From assembly GCA_026008535.1 (NCBI GenBank), contig BRKX01000009.1:34609001-34673000 (forward strand): DNA of 64,000 nucleotides, read 5' to 3'. Both the position numbers and the translations under genes were made by a program. Numbering within the stretch: the stretch's first letter is position 1; each line of letters opens with the position of its first letter. Source of the DNA: Perilla frutescens. Lineage: Eukaryota > Streptophyta > Magnoliopsida > Lamiales > Lamiaceae. The notes under the pieces were generated by a model. The model worked only from the letters and a program-made list of their open reading frames with translations, was not told the origin of the DNA and ran no database searches. Shown piece by piece: positions 11,430 to 22,766 of this stretch.

Positions 11430-13220
11430 ATGGCTAACAACGGGAATCAAGCTCTCGTAAATGCTCCCGAACCTGAACCTCACATAAAAGAGCTTGGTCG
11501 CCACAGAAACAATAGGCCCATTTGCATCATACTACCCCCTATTGCAAACAACTCGGAGATCAGACCCGGATTTATACAAGTGTTGCCAAAGTTCAGTGAT
11601 CTGCCAGGAGAGAGTGCGCATAAGCACTTGTCCGAATTTGACCTCGTCTGCTCCACCCTGTGTCCTCAAGGTTTTACAGCTGATAATTTGAGGTTACTAA
11701 CTTTCTCTCATACCTTGCAGGGCAGAGCTAGGGATTGGTTATTTGATCTTCCATCTAGGTCGATCACTACTTGGAATGAGCTAGAGGAACAATTCCTACG
11801 CAAATTCTTCCCGGAGTCCCGAACTGCAAACCTGAGGATGGCGATTAGTAGCATCAAACAGAAGCAGAACGAGAGCTTAGCAGACTACTGGGAGAGATTC
11901 CAATAGTTGTGCCGTAAATGTCCAGACCACGGTTTCTCCGAATATCAGTTGGTCACTAAATATTTTTACCGTGGTATGTCTACTTTTGACAGGAAAATTG
12001 TAGATGCTGCTAGTGGAGGATCCCTCACGAACAAAACTCTGGCCGAGGCAAAACAACTCATAATTGACATGGTTTCTGGAGGTCAACAATATGAAGAAGA
12101 CGATGATGACTGGTATAGATCTGTGAAGGGGATTGAGCGAGTTGAGAGCTCCGGTGTCAATGAAAAGATCGATGCTCTGACTTCTCTGGTTCGAGGTTTA
12201 GCTATGGCACAAACGCAAAATGTCCGCTGTGGAGTTCGCTTAGAAAATGGTCACGTTACTGATGCTTGCCCAACTTTGCAAGATCCGTTAACTGAGCAAA
12301 TCTACTATGGGTATGGTGATGCACAATTTGACGTCCAAAGACAGAGGGATTCTGATCCGTACTCATACACATATAACCCTAGCTGGAGGGATCGTCTTAA
12401 TTCCAGTTGGATGCAGCCGCAGGGTGGTCCATATGGGCATACTGACAAGCCTGCGCCCAGTATGAGTGAGATTATGAAGTGTCTTGAGCAAAGTAGTGCT
12501 CTGGTGAATAGCTTGGCATAGAGTCAGAAGGCTTTTCAGCAGGAGACGCAAGCCACTCTAGGCAGTATGGGCACACAGATCACTCAGCTTGCCACTCAAA
12601 TGAACAAAATGCAGGCGAATCAAGGCAAAATCCCCTCCCAAACTGAAATGAATCCAAGAGCGCATGTTTGCGCTATCACTTTGAGAAGTACGGAGGAGTT
12701 GGATGACGTGGAGGCTAAGAAGAAAAAGAACCCGCAGTATGGGCATACTGCAGAGCCGGACAACCCTCCCAGAGCAGAGGACGAACCAACTGCCGAACTC
12801 ACTCCACCTAATGTCAGTGTTGAATCTAAAATTTTTAACCCTCTGATTGCAGCTCCTTTTCCTTCCAGTTTGGCTTAAAATAAGAAGGATGATGATGAAA
12901 AGGAGATCCTCGAGCTATTCAAGAAGGTACCTTTTAGTGGACTGACTGAAACCGCTGCAATAATAGAAGAAGACGAGGAGATTCGAGATGTCATAATGCA
13001 GTTGTATACCACCAGTGAATTTCCAACTCGGAATCTGACGGGCCATATGCCCTTACTGACCAACTCGGAGCCGTTTTTACCATCTCATGTGAAGACCCCA
13101 ATGCTGGAGCTGAAGGGGCAAGAAGCAAGATTGGTCGAGCTTTTGAAGAAACATAAGGGCGCGGGGATGGAGACGATTCGTTTCGACAGGGGTAGATTTG
13201 CTATCCCTGAAATTGTCTGA
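11430..13220 (+). pseudogene. Gag-like protein of the non-autonomous element
   Basis: A single frame of 597 codons from ATG 11430 to TGA 13218-13220, broken only by three nonsense codons: TAG at 11904, TAG at 12519 and TAA at 12876. Residues about 80-160 form a retrotransposon gag domain (LQGRARDWLFDLPSRSITTW, LRKFFPESRTA, ESLADYWERF). The middle is acidic, then rich in Gln and Tyr. The C-terminal part, with PLLTNSEPFLPSHV, is not recognised. Gag proteins form the particle around element RNA. No zinc knuckle is evident. All three stops are one C-to-T change from Gln codons, consistent with cytosine deamination (inference). It contains the peptide YGHT twice, from the GTATGGGCATAC motif. Confidence 0.8.
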
Positions 13221-14934
13221 TGATTGAGTTCTACTTATGTCGAGCCTCGGACATTAAATAAGGGCGCTTCTCGGGAGGCAACCCGAGCTTTTCTTGCTTT
13301 ATTTCGTTTTTTCTTATTTCAGTTAGTTGCTTACATGTTCTGCAAAAAAAAAAACAAAAAAATCTAGTCCAGCTTTTTCGTGCAGGTACCTCTTCTAGCG
13401 CTGCCCCTAACCTTGCCGAGCTCATGGAGTTGTTTGACCATTACACACCAAGCTGAGCTACTACACTTGAGCGTCGTCTGTATGCCCTTACTGACCGTCT
13501 CCCCCATTGATTGCCAGTTTGCTCTCCCTCTCTCTCCCTTTGTTTTTATTTTCTTTCATTCATATTGTGTTTGTTTTGTTGACTCTCTTCCCTACATAGT
13601 GAGGACATTGTGTTGTCTAAGTATGGGGGGGGGGGAAGTTGCTATTTTGTGTCTGGTTCTTTTCGAAAAAAATAAAATAAAATTGTTTTACTTGTTTTTT
13701 GTTGAGTGTTGGCTGTTTGAGATTGAACAATACAAGAAAGGAGAGATTATGACATGGTTTGACTTGGTTTGTTTGAGTGATTCTCTTGTGATTAAATTAT
13801 GCTATTGCTCGTATGTATTCTTGGATGATGAAATGTGCAACTTGATCAACTTTTGATGAGCTTATAAACGTGAGATTTGAGCTTCTTGAGCATGTTATTT
13901 ATATATAGAAAGCTCAATTTCATTCTTTTGATGAGTGTGTCGGACTTGATTGCTGAATTTCTGATTTGCCTTGTTGCCATGATCATACCCCTTGTGAGTT
14001 TCCTTTTGCATGAAAATGATAAAGGCATGTAGGATTAACCATTGCTTTGGCTTGAATAAATTATCCATACCCGACACTACCCCTTAGTGAGCTCGTTTGT
14101 GCCTGAATCCTTTTTTTTTATAGCCACTAAATAATTAAGCCTTAGCCCTTTTTGGCCTGGTCTTGTCCCTTGAAAGCATGTGAGTTATATTGGATTGTGT
14201 TGAGATGAGTTCGAAATTTACTTGAAAGAATAGTTGGTGCTAGAAATTGAAGAAAACTTGTGAAAAAAAAAACTCATGTCCTACTCCTAGAAAAAAAAAG
14301 AAAAAAAATGGTCCGTATGCCCATACTGGAGTAGGAAGGACATGGAGGAAATAAGGGGCTGCACTTAGTTAATTTTTCTTTTGGTGCCCTGTACTATTGG
14401 AGATTAGCACACAACTTGGGAAATATTACAATATCTGAAGAAGTAGCTGAAGAGCTCTGTGATCGAGTTATAATATGCTTACATGTTTTCACTTATTTGA
14501 GCCACTTATCCAAATTATCCTACCTAAGCACCCTAGCCCCATTACAACCCATTTTAAAGACCTTTTGATTTGTGCATAGTTCTTACTTGCTTGGTAGTGG
14601 TTTTGACATATGAGCAAATCTATGTTTGAAGGCATCAAATCACGACTTGTGTGAATTAAACAAATCTGCCCTTATCTACTTTTGAGAGAAATTGAGTGAA
14701 CCTTGGTAAGGCAGGATTGAGTTGCACGTTTTTGACTTGAATGAAAAGCATGTGTTTATTTCATGAAACAAGAGAATGGTTAGTGGATTGTGGTTGGTTG
14801 TGTTGTAATCTCAACTTTGAGTATTTTCAGTTCAAGAAGCCAATGCTTGACTTGTCATTTTCTGAGTTTTATTTTGAGTCTGTTTTCTGTTTAGATATGC
14901 TCGAGGACGAGCATTGTCTAAGTGTGGGGGGATT
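13221..14934 (+). other. Noncoding 3' region of gag-only element with hairpin and polypurine tract
   Basis: About 1.7 kb without supported coding. Near the start, 13239-13287 reads cggacattaaataagggcgc then a hairpin ctcggg/cccgag around a 6-base loop, resembling a block that follows the coding region in Athila-type elements (recognised from memory, moderate confidence). A copy of GTATGCCCATAC lies at 14315. The region ends with gaggacgagcattgtctaag and a run of G (gtggggggat), the likely polypurine tract priming plus-strand synthesis. Long A and G homopolymers occur near 13345, 13624 and 14265. Confidence 0.6.
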
Positions 14935-16401
14935 TGATTAGGCTATATTTACATACATATTTTGGGCCATTTTTTGTATTGTTTTGATATGTTAATTGTC
15001 TCATAATCGTGTTTTGTGGAAGAAAATGTGTTTTTGAAATGATTTCAGGTGATTAACACATATATGAAGGAATTGGCCAAGATTGTGGAGAGTCTGGAAA
15101 GCACGTCGTATGGGCATACTGCCTGGAAGCCAGACCGTATGGGCATACTGCCTGAGTGGGGTACCGAGATGACAGATTCTGGGCCTGAGCGCGAAGAGTT
15201 TGGGCCTGAGCGCGAATTTTACTTAAGCCCACGACCTGGACGCGGAATTGAGAGTCCCACCGCCTCTAGAAGTCTTTGTTTTGGCAATTACCTAGTTTAG
15301 ATAGATTAGGATGTTAATTTCCATGTTGGATACTATTTTAATTAAGGATATTAAGATAGATTAGAATTTAGCCAATTATATATTCCAGATTAACGCAGAC
15401 CAGAGAGACGAGAGAGTGCAGATTTTATTCTCGTTCTTTTATTTCATTCTTTTCATCGTGTACTGTTCCAACAATATTTCAATGAATTCGAGCTAGACTC
15501 GTTCTTATTCCGGTGAAGATTAACGAAGCCCTGGTGTAATTGTACTGTGAGATCTAATTGTTCTTTTTATTTTGATTAATTTTATGTATCTATTATTCTC
15601 TGTAATTCGAGTCGTTAATTGTTTCGATATTGCTAGGTAGGTGCACATATTTAGTAATTCGGAATTAATTAGTAGCCAATTAAACCGGCCATCCGTAATT
15701 GTGGTATAATTTCATGTATCTGTTATTCTCTGTAATTCGAGTCGTTAATTGTTTCGATATTGCTAGGTAGGTGCACATATTTAGTAATTCGGAATTAATT
15801 AGTAGCCAATTAAACCGGCCATCCGTAATTGTGGTTTAAGTTTAATTAGTGGTAAAACGGTTCTTCAGAACCAGGGGAATAAAAGTCTTAATTAAACGGT
15901 CCTGTGTCAAAGTCTGTTGGTTTTGAATCGGGTTTCTCTAGTTCTTAATGTTGTCGGCTCATTAAATCTATAGAGTGTCTCTTACGGTTGTCAGTCGATT
16001 AGGGAAATAATTGGTGAAGTGTCTTCCTGATTATCGAGAAACTAAGGAGAAATTAGGCTGCGTCAGTAAGTGTCTTCGGTGGCTATAACTAGTTTGCATG
16101 TGTTAATTGGAATTATCTTTGCGTCAAGGATCGGTATAATTAAGCTAGGGTGGAGTTAATTAGAATCCGGAATACCTTTTATAATCTGTTAATCGTTAAA
16201 TCTCTGTTTTTATTATTTATTTTCGTTATTTACTTTACAACAACAAGTTTCGTTTGGAAAGTGTGATTTCTGCAGATTGGAAATATAGAGTAATTATCGC
16301 CGGTCCCTTGGGAGATGATCTCGCTCATCGCTGTACTCTGCAGTAAGGGCTTACCGATTGGTTTGTCGGGACATTTATTTTTGGTGAAAAACGACGCACC
16401 A
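14935..16401 (+). repeat. 3' LTR of gag-only element (with internal duplication)
   Basis: Starts TGATTAGGCTATATTTAC and ends CGACGCACCA. 1467 bp, longer than the 5' copy because about 130 bp are tandemly duplicated at 15577-15835. Two copies of GTATGGGCATAC lie at 15108 and 15137. Confidence 0.87.
15577..15835 (+). repeat. 130-bp tandem duplication inside the LTR
   Basis: The stretch from tatgtatct to ccgtaattgtggt occurs twice in succession here (15577-15705 and 15706-15835), but once in the 5' LTR (about 10630-10762). The copies differ at few positions, so the duplication arose after or during the last insertion. Confidence 0.85.
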
Positions 16402-16671
16402 AGGGTTTTAGCTAATTTTTCGAGTTTCAGGGGATACTTTCTATCCCTTTTAGGGTTTTGACGGGTTCTTTACTTATCTCCAACGGATATGTTGACCTGG
16501 TCTCCCTAAGAGTCCGCTTACGCTCAGTTTCTTTCTTAGGCCTCTAGACTTCGGTTACCGAGGCGTCGACCCTGATATATCGACCTCGAGGTGTCGACTT
16601 CTTTGATTCCTTAGACCTTCAAACAGCTGTGGGCCTGGTCCTTGGGCCTATGTAGAAACAGGACCTCTACA
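16402..16671 (-). repeat. 3' LTR of Tat element, inner part
   Basis: Continues the left LTR after the gag-only insertion and matches 45425-45692. It ends on the plus strand with GGACCTCTACA, i.e. the LTR starts TGTAGAGGTCC on the minus strand. Confidence 0.85.
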
Positions 16672-16839
16672 GTTAGCTCCTCATTACTTGATTCTTGTAT
16701 TTCAAGGATCGGGTAATGAAATGTCGATGTTCAATTATCTCGATTTAACCCCATATTTATGTGTGGAATCTTTATTAGCTTGAGGTCGATACTTTGAGAT
16801 GAATCCCTAGACGAGTCAGATTGTGAGATCCGAACTTGT

Positions 16840-17044
16840 GAGCTCCGAACCTGAAGACAGGTTCTGAGAGAGCTTTTGAGGTCGTGAGGGCTGACCTCGT
16901 GGAGCTCCAGACCTGAAGGTAGGTCCTGAGGGAGCTTCTGAGGTCGTGAGAGCAGACCTCGTAGAGCTCTAGACCTGAAGGCAGGTCCTGTGAGAGCTTC
17001 TAAGGTTGTGAGAGCAGACCTCGTGGAGCTCCAGACCTGAGGTA
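16840..17044 (-). repeat. 62-bp tandem repeat next to the Tat 3' LTR
   Basis: Units begin at 16840, 16902, 16964 and 17026 with gagctcc/gagctct, giving 3.3 copies of exactly 62 bp. Each contains paired half-sites such as cctgaaggtaggtcctgag and gaggtcgtgagagcagacctc. It lies in the 3' untranslated region of the Tat element, a place where this lineage is known to carry variable tandem repeats. Confidence 0.88.
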
Positions 17045-17687
17045 CGGATTTTACTTTTCCCGTTCCCCAGGCTAACCCTCGCCGTTAGATCGAGACACGT
17101 GGGCTTAGATCGTGCTGTCCCTCCTCTCAGTATTTCAACTATCGAGGGGAATAGTTCTCTCCTCGCTCTTTTCTCCAGTATCTCAAAAGTTTTTTCAATT
17201 TTAGACACATTTATTTCGGTAAACCTTATCCGTCTTTTGAATCTTCAGAAGGATTTCACCTCGCATTTTCCGCTAATCACCTCCGCTTTTCTCATGCTTG
17301 GGACCTCTCAGAGACTCTGCTATGAAATCTATCGGCTACTTACTTCACAATCTTCAAGTTACCCTCTCATTTTTCTCTTTTTCATATTTGCACCGTCAAT
17401 ATACTATTCTGGGATTTCTCATGTGGTTTTTCTGGAATGCTTGAGATATTTTTATGGGTATTTGCTAAAACTATAGTGATTTGCTGAGTTTTCTAGATTT
17501 ATTTAATTTCTGGACTGTGTTTAGAGGGCTATGCGGTTATTTTAGGGTTTGTTTAAATTTTCTGGCAGATTTTTCGGTGGATTTAGGGGATTTCAGGAGG
17601 GAGACGTTTAGGATTCCGATAGTGTTCTTGGTTTTAGGCTGGTCTAGGGTTTGGACTACTTGTTGTTTTTTTGAGTTTTTAATTATA
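17045..17687. other. Region between the 62-bp repeat and antisense extra gene
   Basis: No supported gene. Relative to the antisense gene this is its promoter and 5' leader: a pyrimidine-rich tract (ctctcctcgctcttttctcc) lies near 17155. Open frames at 17099-17476 and upstream of 17688 lack recognisable content. Confidence 0.45.
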
Positions 17688-19685
17688 ATGAGTACAAGTG
17701 GGGATTCTAACGCGGAGGAGACAAGAAGCTACGGCGGGAAAGATGTAGAACAATGCTCTGGGTCGGAACAATCGGGGAGTTCCGACTCTCCCGTGATCGT
17801 CAAGGCCATAGGAAAGGGAAGGAGAAGGAGGCCGTCAGTGATCCACGCTCAATCGGTCATGCAGTAGTTAGTAAGCGTGAGGTGGCGACTATGAGGGAAA
17901 AATTACCCGTTGGTCAGAAACTACAAATCCGGGAGGTTAAGGCAGTAGGAGGGAGGTTCAAAGCCTCTGAGGTCGCTCTGAAGATGAGCGATGAGCTCCT
18001 AAAAAGGTTTACCTCGCCGCCGGTATCAGGTGCGGGGGTAGAGGTCCAGTTTCCCGGTCCTGATAACCGAGCTCATCGACCTCTGTCGGGCTTCACTGCT
18101 TTTTACGCACTAGTGGCGGAGAAGGGGGTCGGGCTCCCCACACACCTCTTTTTTGCAAAGATAGTTCACTTCTACGGCATAGCTCCTGCCCAGATCACCC
18201 TGATATGGTGGTTCCACATGCTGGGCATATATTATTTCTGGGAGGAGTTGGGCTTTGGTGAACCCAGCATCAGAGAATGGCATGCGGCCTATCAATTGGT
18301 GGCCAATGCAGGGCAACCTGGCTATTATTACTTTACAAAGTGGGTGAAGGATCGACCTCCTCTGATAATGGATTTGCCTTCTTCTTCTGGAGATTGGAAG
18401 CCCAAGTTTATCTTTGTACCATCCCGGACTTCTGCTGACATGATCGTACCCGCTGAGTTCTGCGACACCCATGGGTTTCCTAGCCGAACTCTAATGTTCT
18501 TACTCTTTATTTGATGCTTACAAATTTTCTTATCTTGTGCAGGTTTCCCTACACGCCGTGACCCTACTGGCGTTGAAGCTGCTCACATTGAAGAGGCCTT
18601 CCTACTTCCAAATGATCTTCGAGAGTTTGAGATAGTCGGGTCTTGTTTGATGAAATGGCAAAGTTGAAGATCAAACCTTCAGATGCCAAGGTCATGGCCT
18701 TGGCAGCTGCCAAGAGAGACGAGTCTTCACCTTCAGGCATCAAAAGGTTTAAGAGGAGAGGCCCCAAAGTCCGCCCTCTTCTAAGAAGTCAAAGGGCAAT
18801 ACCTCTGCTCTTACTGTGGTGCCTCAGCCATTTGCTTCTCGCGACATCATTGATGTGGAAGTCGTTCACCCATCTCGCCAGACCTCTGCCGATTCGAGCT
18901 CTAAAGGGGTCTTTCTTTGGCCCTTTATAACGGACATTCAGAAGTCCATCACTGGCCATGGCACGCCCGAGGACTACGAGAAGGAAAGCCTCAAGCAACA
19001 GTCTTACTTATCCTTTGATCAAATGTCGCGAGTACTTTCTTCGATCTTTTATTATATATTATTTTCTCTCTTTTTTTAACTGTTTGGCTTTCGATTTCAG
19101 GTCCTCTATAGCCAGTTCCTGCTGCGAGAGCGCCTTGCCAGCCATGAACAGAGCCTAGAGAAGAGGGTTATCGAGCTGTCTGAGGAGCTTGAGAAGATCA
19201 CCGAGGAGAGGCAAGACATGGCGGCTCGAGAATCTTCTCTGCAGGTCGAGAGGGACACGATGTGGGCGATGGCGGCGGGGGCCTAAGTGCAACTAGAGAA
19301 GATTCTCGATCTTCAGACGAGGACCGAGCAGGAGCTTCTATCGAAGCTTGCAGTCTCTGAGGCAAAGGTGAAGGAGCTTGAGGCGTCGCTCAAGGCTGGG
19401 GCAGTGACTGATGAAGCCCTCGACTTTGACAGATGGGTCGACTCTGTGAAGTTCGAGCCTTACAAGGAGGCCTTCTACCAGAAGGGTGGAGCAGCGGTGG
19501 TCGAGGCCATTAGAGCTAAAATGCCAGATCTCAACTTATCCTTCCTTAAAGTAGAGGAAGAGGTCGAGACATAAGAGGGCGGTTGTGCTGATGAGGCTAA
19601 TGTCGAGGTCGGGAAGGACACGGAGGTTTGCGAGGAGGGTGTCATGTCTGCTAAGGATGGTGCTAAGGCCGAGGATGATGCCTGA
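17688..19685 (+). pseudogene. Antisense extra gene of the Tat element (putative 'gypsy-type transposon' domain)
   Basis: Lies on the strand opposite to the Tat pol genes, between integrase and the 3' LTR. Start ATG 17688 (MSTSGDSNAEETRSYGGKD). After a frame change near 17770-17860, a block at 17880-18480 resembles the plant 'putative gypsy type transposon' domain (Pfam PF04195): LPTHLFFAKIVHFYGIAPAQ, then a Trp-rich segment. A probable intron runs from about 18472 to 18542 (acceptor ttgtgcag), and another from about 19031 to 19100 (acceptor ttcag). The last exon is a Glu/Lys/Leu-rich predicted coiled coil (ERLASHEQSLEKRVIELSEE) ending at TGA 19683. Frameshifts near 18640 and 18790 and stops at 19285 and 19572 break it. 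Its role in these elements is unknown. Confidence 0.72.
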
Positions 19686-20335
19686 ATTTGATCTTTTCAT
19701 AAACAAACTCTTTTCTCTGAACATTATGCTTTTTTAAACAAACAATTATCTGTAAATATTTTTTTATTTGCCTTTCGTGAAGGCAACTTGTGTTGGACAA
19801 AATGGCTTTCTTTTAGCCATCTTTATGCTTTATGTTTGATCTCACTGTTTTGCATGTGCCCATGTTACATATTCTGCTTTATTTTTAATGCCTTTGAGAT
19901 GATGTGAGCTGCAGGGGTTGGTATATAGATGTAGAATAGGGATTAGATAAAACGAATAATGATAGTCTTGAGAGTACCTTTTGAGATCACATCTAGGATT
20001 CGAGGATTGCTCTTGTGTTCTGAATTCATTGGTTTGAGTGTCGAGGCCCTCAGGATTCGAATTGGAAGGCCAAGTTTATTCTCAACATCGAGTTTGAGAC
20101 TCTCGAAGTCAGGGCCCTATTGAACTCTAGGGACCGGACTCCCTGTTCTTGAGGTTCTGTTAGTTACTCCGACACGCAAGTCAGTACATAAGCATCTTAA
20201 ATAACAAAACTTTAGAAATTAAAAGAATGAATACGTTACTCTTTTGGACGAGAAGATGATTTTAAGGTTGAGATCCCATTGTTCTCTTGAGGGTCGGGCC
20301 CCTGTGCTTGGGGTTCTGTTAGTTACTCCGACGCT
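19686..20335. other. Noncoding region between antisense gene and integrase, with a duplicated segment
   Basis: No gene seen. A segment with ggttctgttagttactccga occurs near 20153 and again near 20312, each preceded by a gagg(g)tc-rich stretch, so about 160 bp is tandemly duplicated. The phrase ccgacgctcaagt also occurs in the Tat LTR. Confidence 0.5.
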
Positions 20336-21310
20336 CAAGTTAGTAAGCAAAATTTTAAAAAGAAATCAAACTGAATAATGAAAATGAGATTGGCTATGGA
20401 TCGGCCTTCCTTAGGTTGGAGCTTATAAGCTCCATTTTCGATGACCTTTTCGATCTGGTAAGGACCTTCCCAGTTTGGTGCCAATTTTTCGGCTCCACTT
20501 TTCTTCGTATTTTGGAACACTTTCCTGAGTACCCAGTCTCTAATTTGGAATGTTCGAAACCTTGTATTTGTCGAAGTGTCGGCTTATCATCTATTGGTAT
20601 GCTACTATTTTCATTGCCGCCCAATCTCGGAGCTCTTCGATCGAGTCGAGGTTCGCCTCGAGTTCCTTGTTGTTCAATTGATTGGACCATTCCGTTCGGG
20701 CTGTACCGATCTCTGCTTCAACAGACAACACGGCTTTCGACCCATATGTTAGGGCAAATGGGATCTCTCCCGTCCTCGTCCTCGAGGTCGTTCTGTAAGA
20801 CCATAGAACTCCTGGGAGTTTCTGGACCCATTGATTTTTATGTTCGAATAGCCTTTTCTTTAGGGTATTTAGGATTGTCTTGTTTGTGGCCTCTGCTTAA
20901 CCGTTTGATGTGGGGTACCTCGGGGTGGAGAATGAGAGCTTGATGTTCCATTCATTGCAGAAGTCTTAAAATCTCTTACTTATGAATTGAGATCCGTTAT
21001 CTGTCATGATCTCCCTGGGAACTCCAAACCTGCATAAAATTTGTTTCCATAAAAAATTTTGTATCTCTGCATCTCTGACTCGTGTGAAGGCTTCAACCTT
21101 GACCCACTTGGTGAAGTAGTCTGTTAGTACCAAAATGTAGCATTTCTGATTTTTGCCTTTTGATAGTGGTCCTACGATATCCATCCCCCATTTCATGAAT
21201 GGCCATGGGATGGCTGCTGTGTGTAAGGGCTCTGGAGACATGTGGTTTGTCTATGCGAACCTCTGACATCAGTCACATGCTTTGGCGTAGCTCCTTGCAT
21301 CTGTTCTCAT
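20336..21310 (-). pseudogene. Tat integrase (C-terminal and core), minus strand
   Basis: Reads right to left. The segment 21241-20966 holds the integrase core: WGMDIVGPLSKGK with the first catalytic Asp, FTKWVKVEAF, and IMTDNGSQF with the second Asp. Further on, a frame containing FSTPRYPTSNG then a stop and AEA carries the region of the catalytic Glu, followed by LPGVLWSYRTT and IPFALTYG. The end, 20520-20336, has KLAPNWEGPYQIEKVI and GAYKL, the C-terminal DNA-binding part. Integrase inserts the cDNA into the chromosome. The upstream part of the domain is cut by copia 2 at 21311, and several stops and frame changes make it inactive. Confidence 0.86.
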
Positions 21311-21315
21311 GGTCG

Positions 21316-22749
21316 TGTTAGTTTTGTATACTGGAAAGACATGTCTCTGTATACTTTTCTGATGATATGATGATATGAATTGAAAGTTATTGCAGTCACT
21401 GTTTGCATTTAGATTATTTTATATAATTGTTCTATACAATATTCTATATACTTACATTGTAAATGATATGGTGTGGGGACTCACATGGTAAGATCATATC
21501 ATTAGAACCTTGTATTGTATTAAAGAGCTCACGGCTTAACTGGTCATGAACACACCATCGGTACACCGTAGAATAATCTAATAAGTTAGTTTATCTTAGC
21601 TAACAGATTATTCTAGTACACTTATTAGTGTATTGAGGAGGGTCAGAATATGATACTATTCTCTGCCTCTGACCCAGTTAGTGAGAGAATAAAGATCCAC
21701 AGAGTTCGGGTTCTGAACTCATGTGATATTGGCGAGCATATGTGTGCGTTGTTTATTACTTTGATTTATCAATGGGTGAGATCTTTTCGTAGATCAATAA
21801 ACTCGATATCTTGGGTAATAACAGTGTATGCATGATGTCTCGTGCAGTATGCATGAGCACCGTGTCCTGGTACGCTAGGTTGATGATGTTCTCTTGAGAA
21901 AACACAAGTTCATGTTGAAACCCTGCAGGTGGAATTTATTCCGTATATGATAAAGCTTGCGTGGTACTACTCAAGGTTTTAGATGTTAATTAATTATAGT
22001 TTTCAGAGGCTGACATAATTAATTAATGAACATTATATCTTAAACACGGGGAATAGCTGAACTAAATGAGACTTCATATTCGCAAATATGTATTAAATTG
22101 GTAGGTCAGTTTTACTTCTTTAGTGGAATAAAAGTAAAACTTAATTTATTTAATTATATCCTAAGTTTATTGGATATTGGATATTAAATAAATTAGTAGG
22201 CCAATTTAATATTCTTCTAGATCCCCGTTGTAGCCCAATTGACTGTTAGTGGACTGGATATTGAGCTTGAGATAGAGGCCCAAACCTAGTAGGGTTGGGG
22301 AAGTGAATTTCGCCCACTTCCCTATATAATACGGGGAGGGGGGATGAAATTTTGAGCATAAGAAATCAGCCTCTCTTTGTCTCTCAAGATATCCACAGAA
22401 TTCACAATTCTATCAGTAGAATACAACCCATTCTGTATCTGATACTCAGTCCAGGAATACAACAGAAGATCTCGGAGTAGAATACTATGGTGGCTGATTT
22501 TTGTGAAGCAAAAGGGACACCTGTTTCGATTCATTCAACAGCAAGATTAGACCTGTAATCTTGTCCTTAGACCGTTTGACAATTGTAAGAAATTCAGATC
22601 TATATTTTCTGCTTTATTAGATTCATTTTGCATGGTATTGTGCTTGACGTGTATGAACATGCATGTGACATAAAAATATGATTTGCATGAACACAGAATA
22701 ATGACGACCAAATGATCCTGCGATAGTTTAATTCGAAAAAACCCCAACA
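21316..22749 (+). repeat. 5' LTR of copia 2
   Basis: Begins TGTTAGTTTTGTATACTGG and ends CCCCAACA; 1434 bp. Compared with the 3' copy it has about 75 extra bp (roughly 21746-21820) and scattered point differences. A TATA-like box lies at 22323. Confidence 0.88.
22322..22330 (+). promoter_or_regulatory. TATA-like box in copia 2 LTR
   Basis: The sequence ctatataat precedes a G-rich stretch and lies about 430 bp before the LTR end. The same box is present in the 3' copy near 32517. A plausible promoter by position and sequence only. Confidence 0.5.
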
Positions 22750-22751
22750 AT

Positions 22752-22766
22752 TGGTATTAGAGCAGG
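22752..22766 (+). other. Primer-binding site of copia 2 (tRNA-iMet type)
   Basis: The sequence tggtattagagcagg starts 3 bp after the LTR. It matches the usual tggtatcagagc primer site with one change. Confidence 0.82.

Larger units (their letters stand above)
9992..16401 (+). mobile_element. Gag-only, Athila-like non-autonomous gypsy element
   Basis: A 6.4-kb LTR element inserted in the Tat 3' LTR. Its LTRs are 9992-11328 and 14935-16401, in direct orientation. A tRNA-Asp-type primer site follows the first LTR and a G-rich polypurine tract precedes the second. The only coding region is a gag-like frame at 11430-13220. No protease, reverse transcriptase, RNase H or integrase is present, so it would depend on a partner. 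The flanks aggat (left) and agggt (right) are an imperfect 5-bp duplication. The PBS and polypurine style point to the Athila/Tat branch (inference). Confidence 0.83.

Noticed and set aside
13380..13856. 158-codon open frame after the gag region of the gag-only element
   Set aside because: It has no ATG-supported start, spans homopolymer tracts and gives a hydrophobic low-complexity peptide typical of T-rich DNA.
17099..17476. 125-codon plus-strand frame upstream of the antisense Tat gene
   Set aside because: Phe/Leu/Ser-rich translation of a pyrimidine-rich leader, with no domain.
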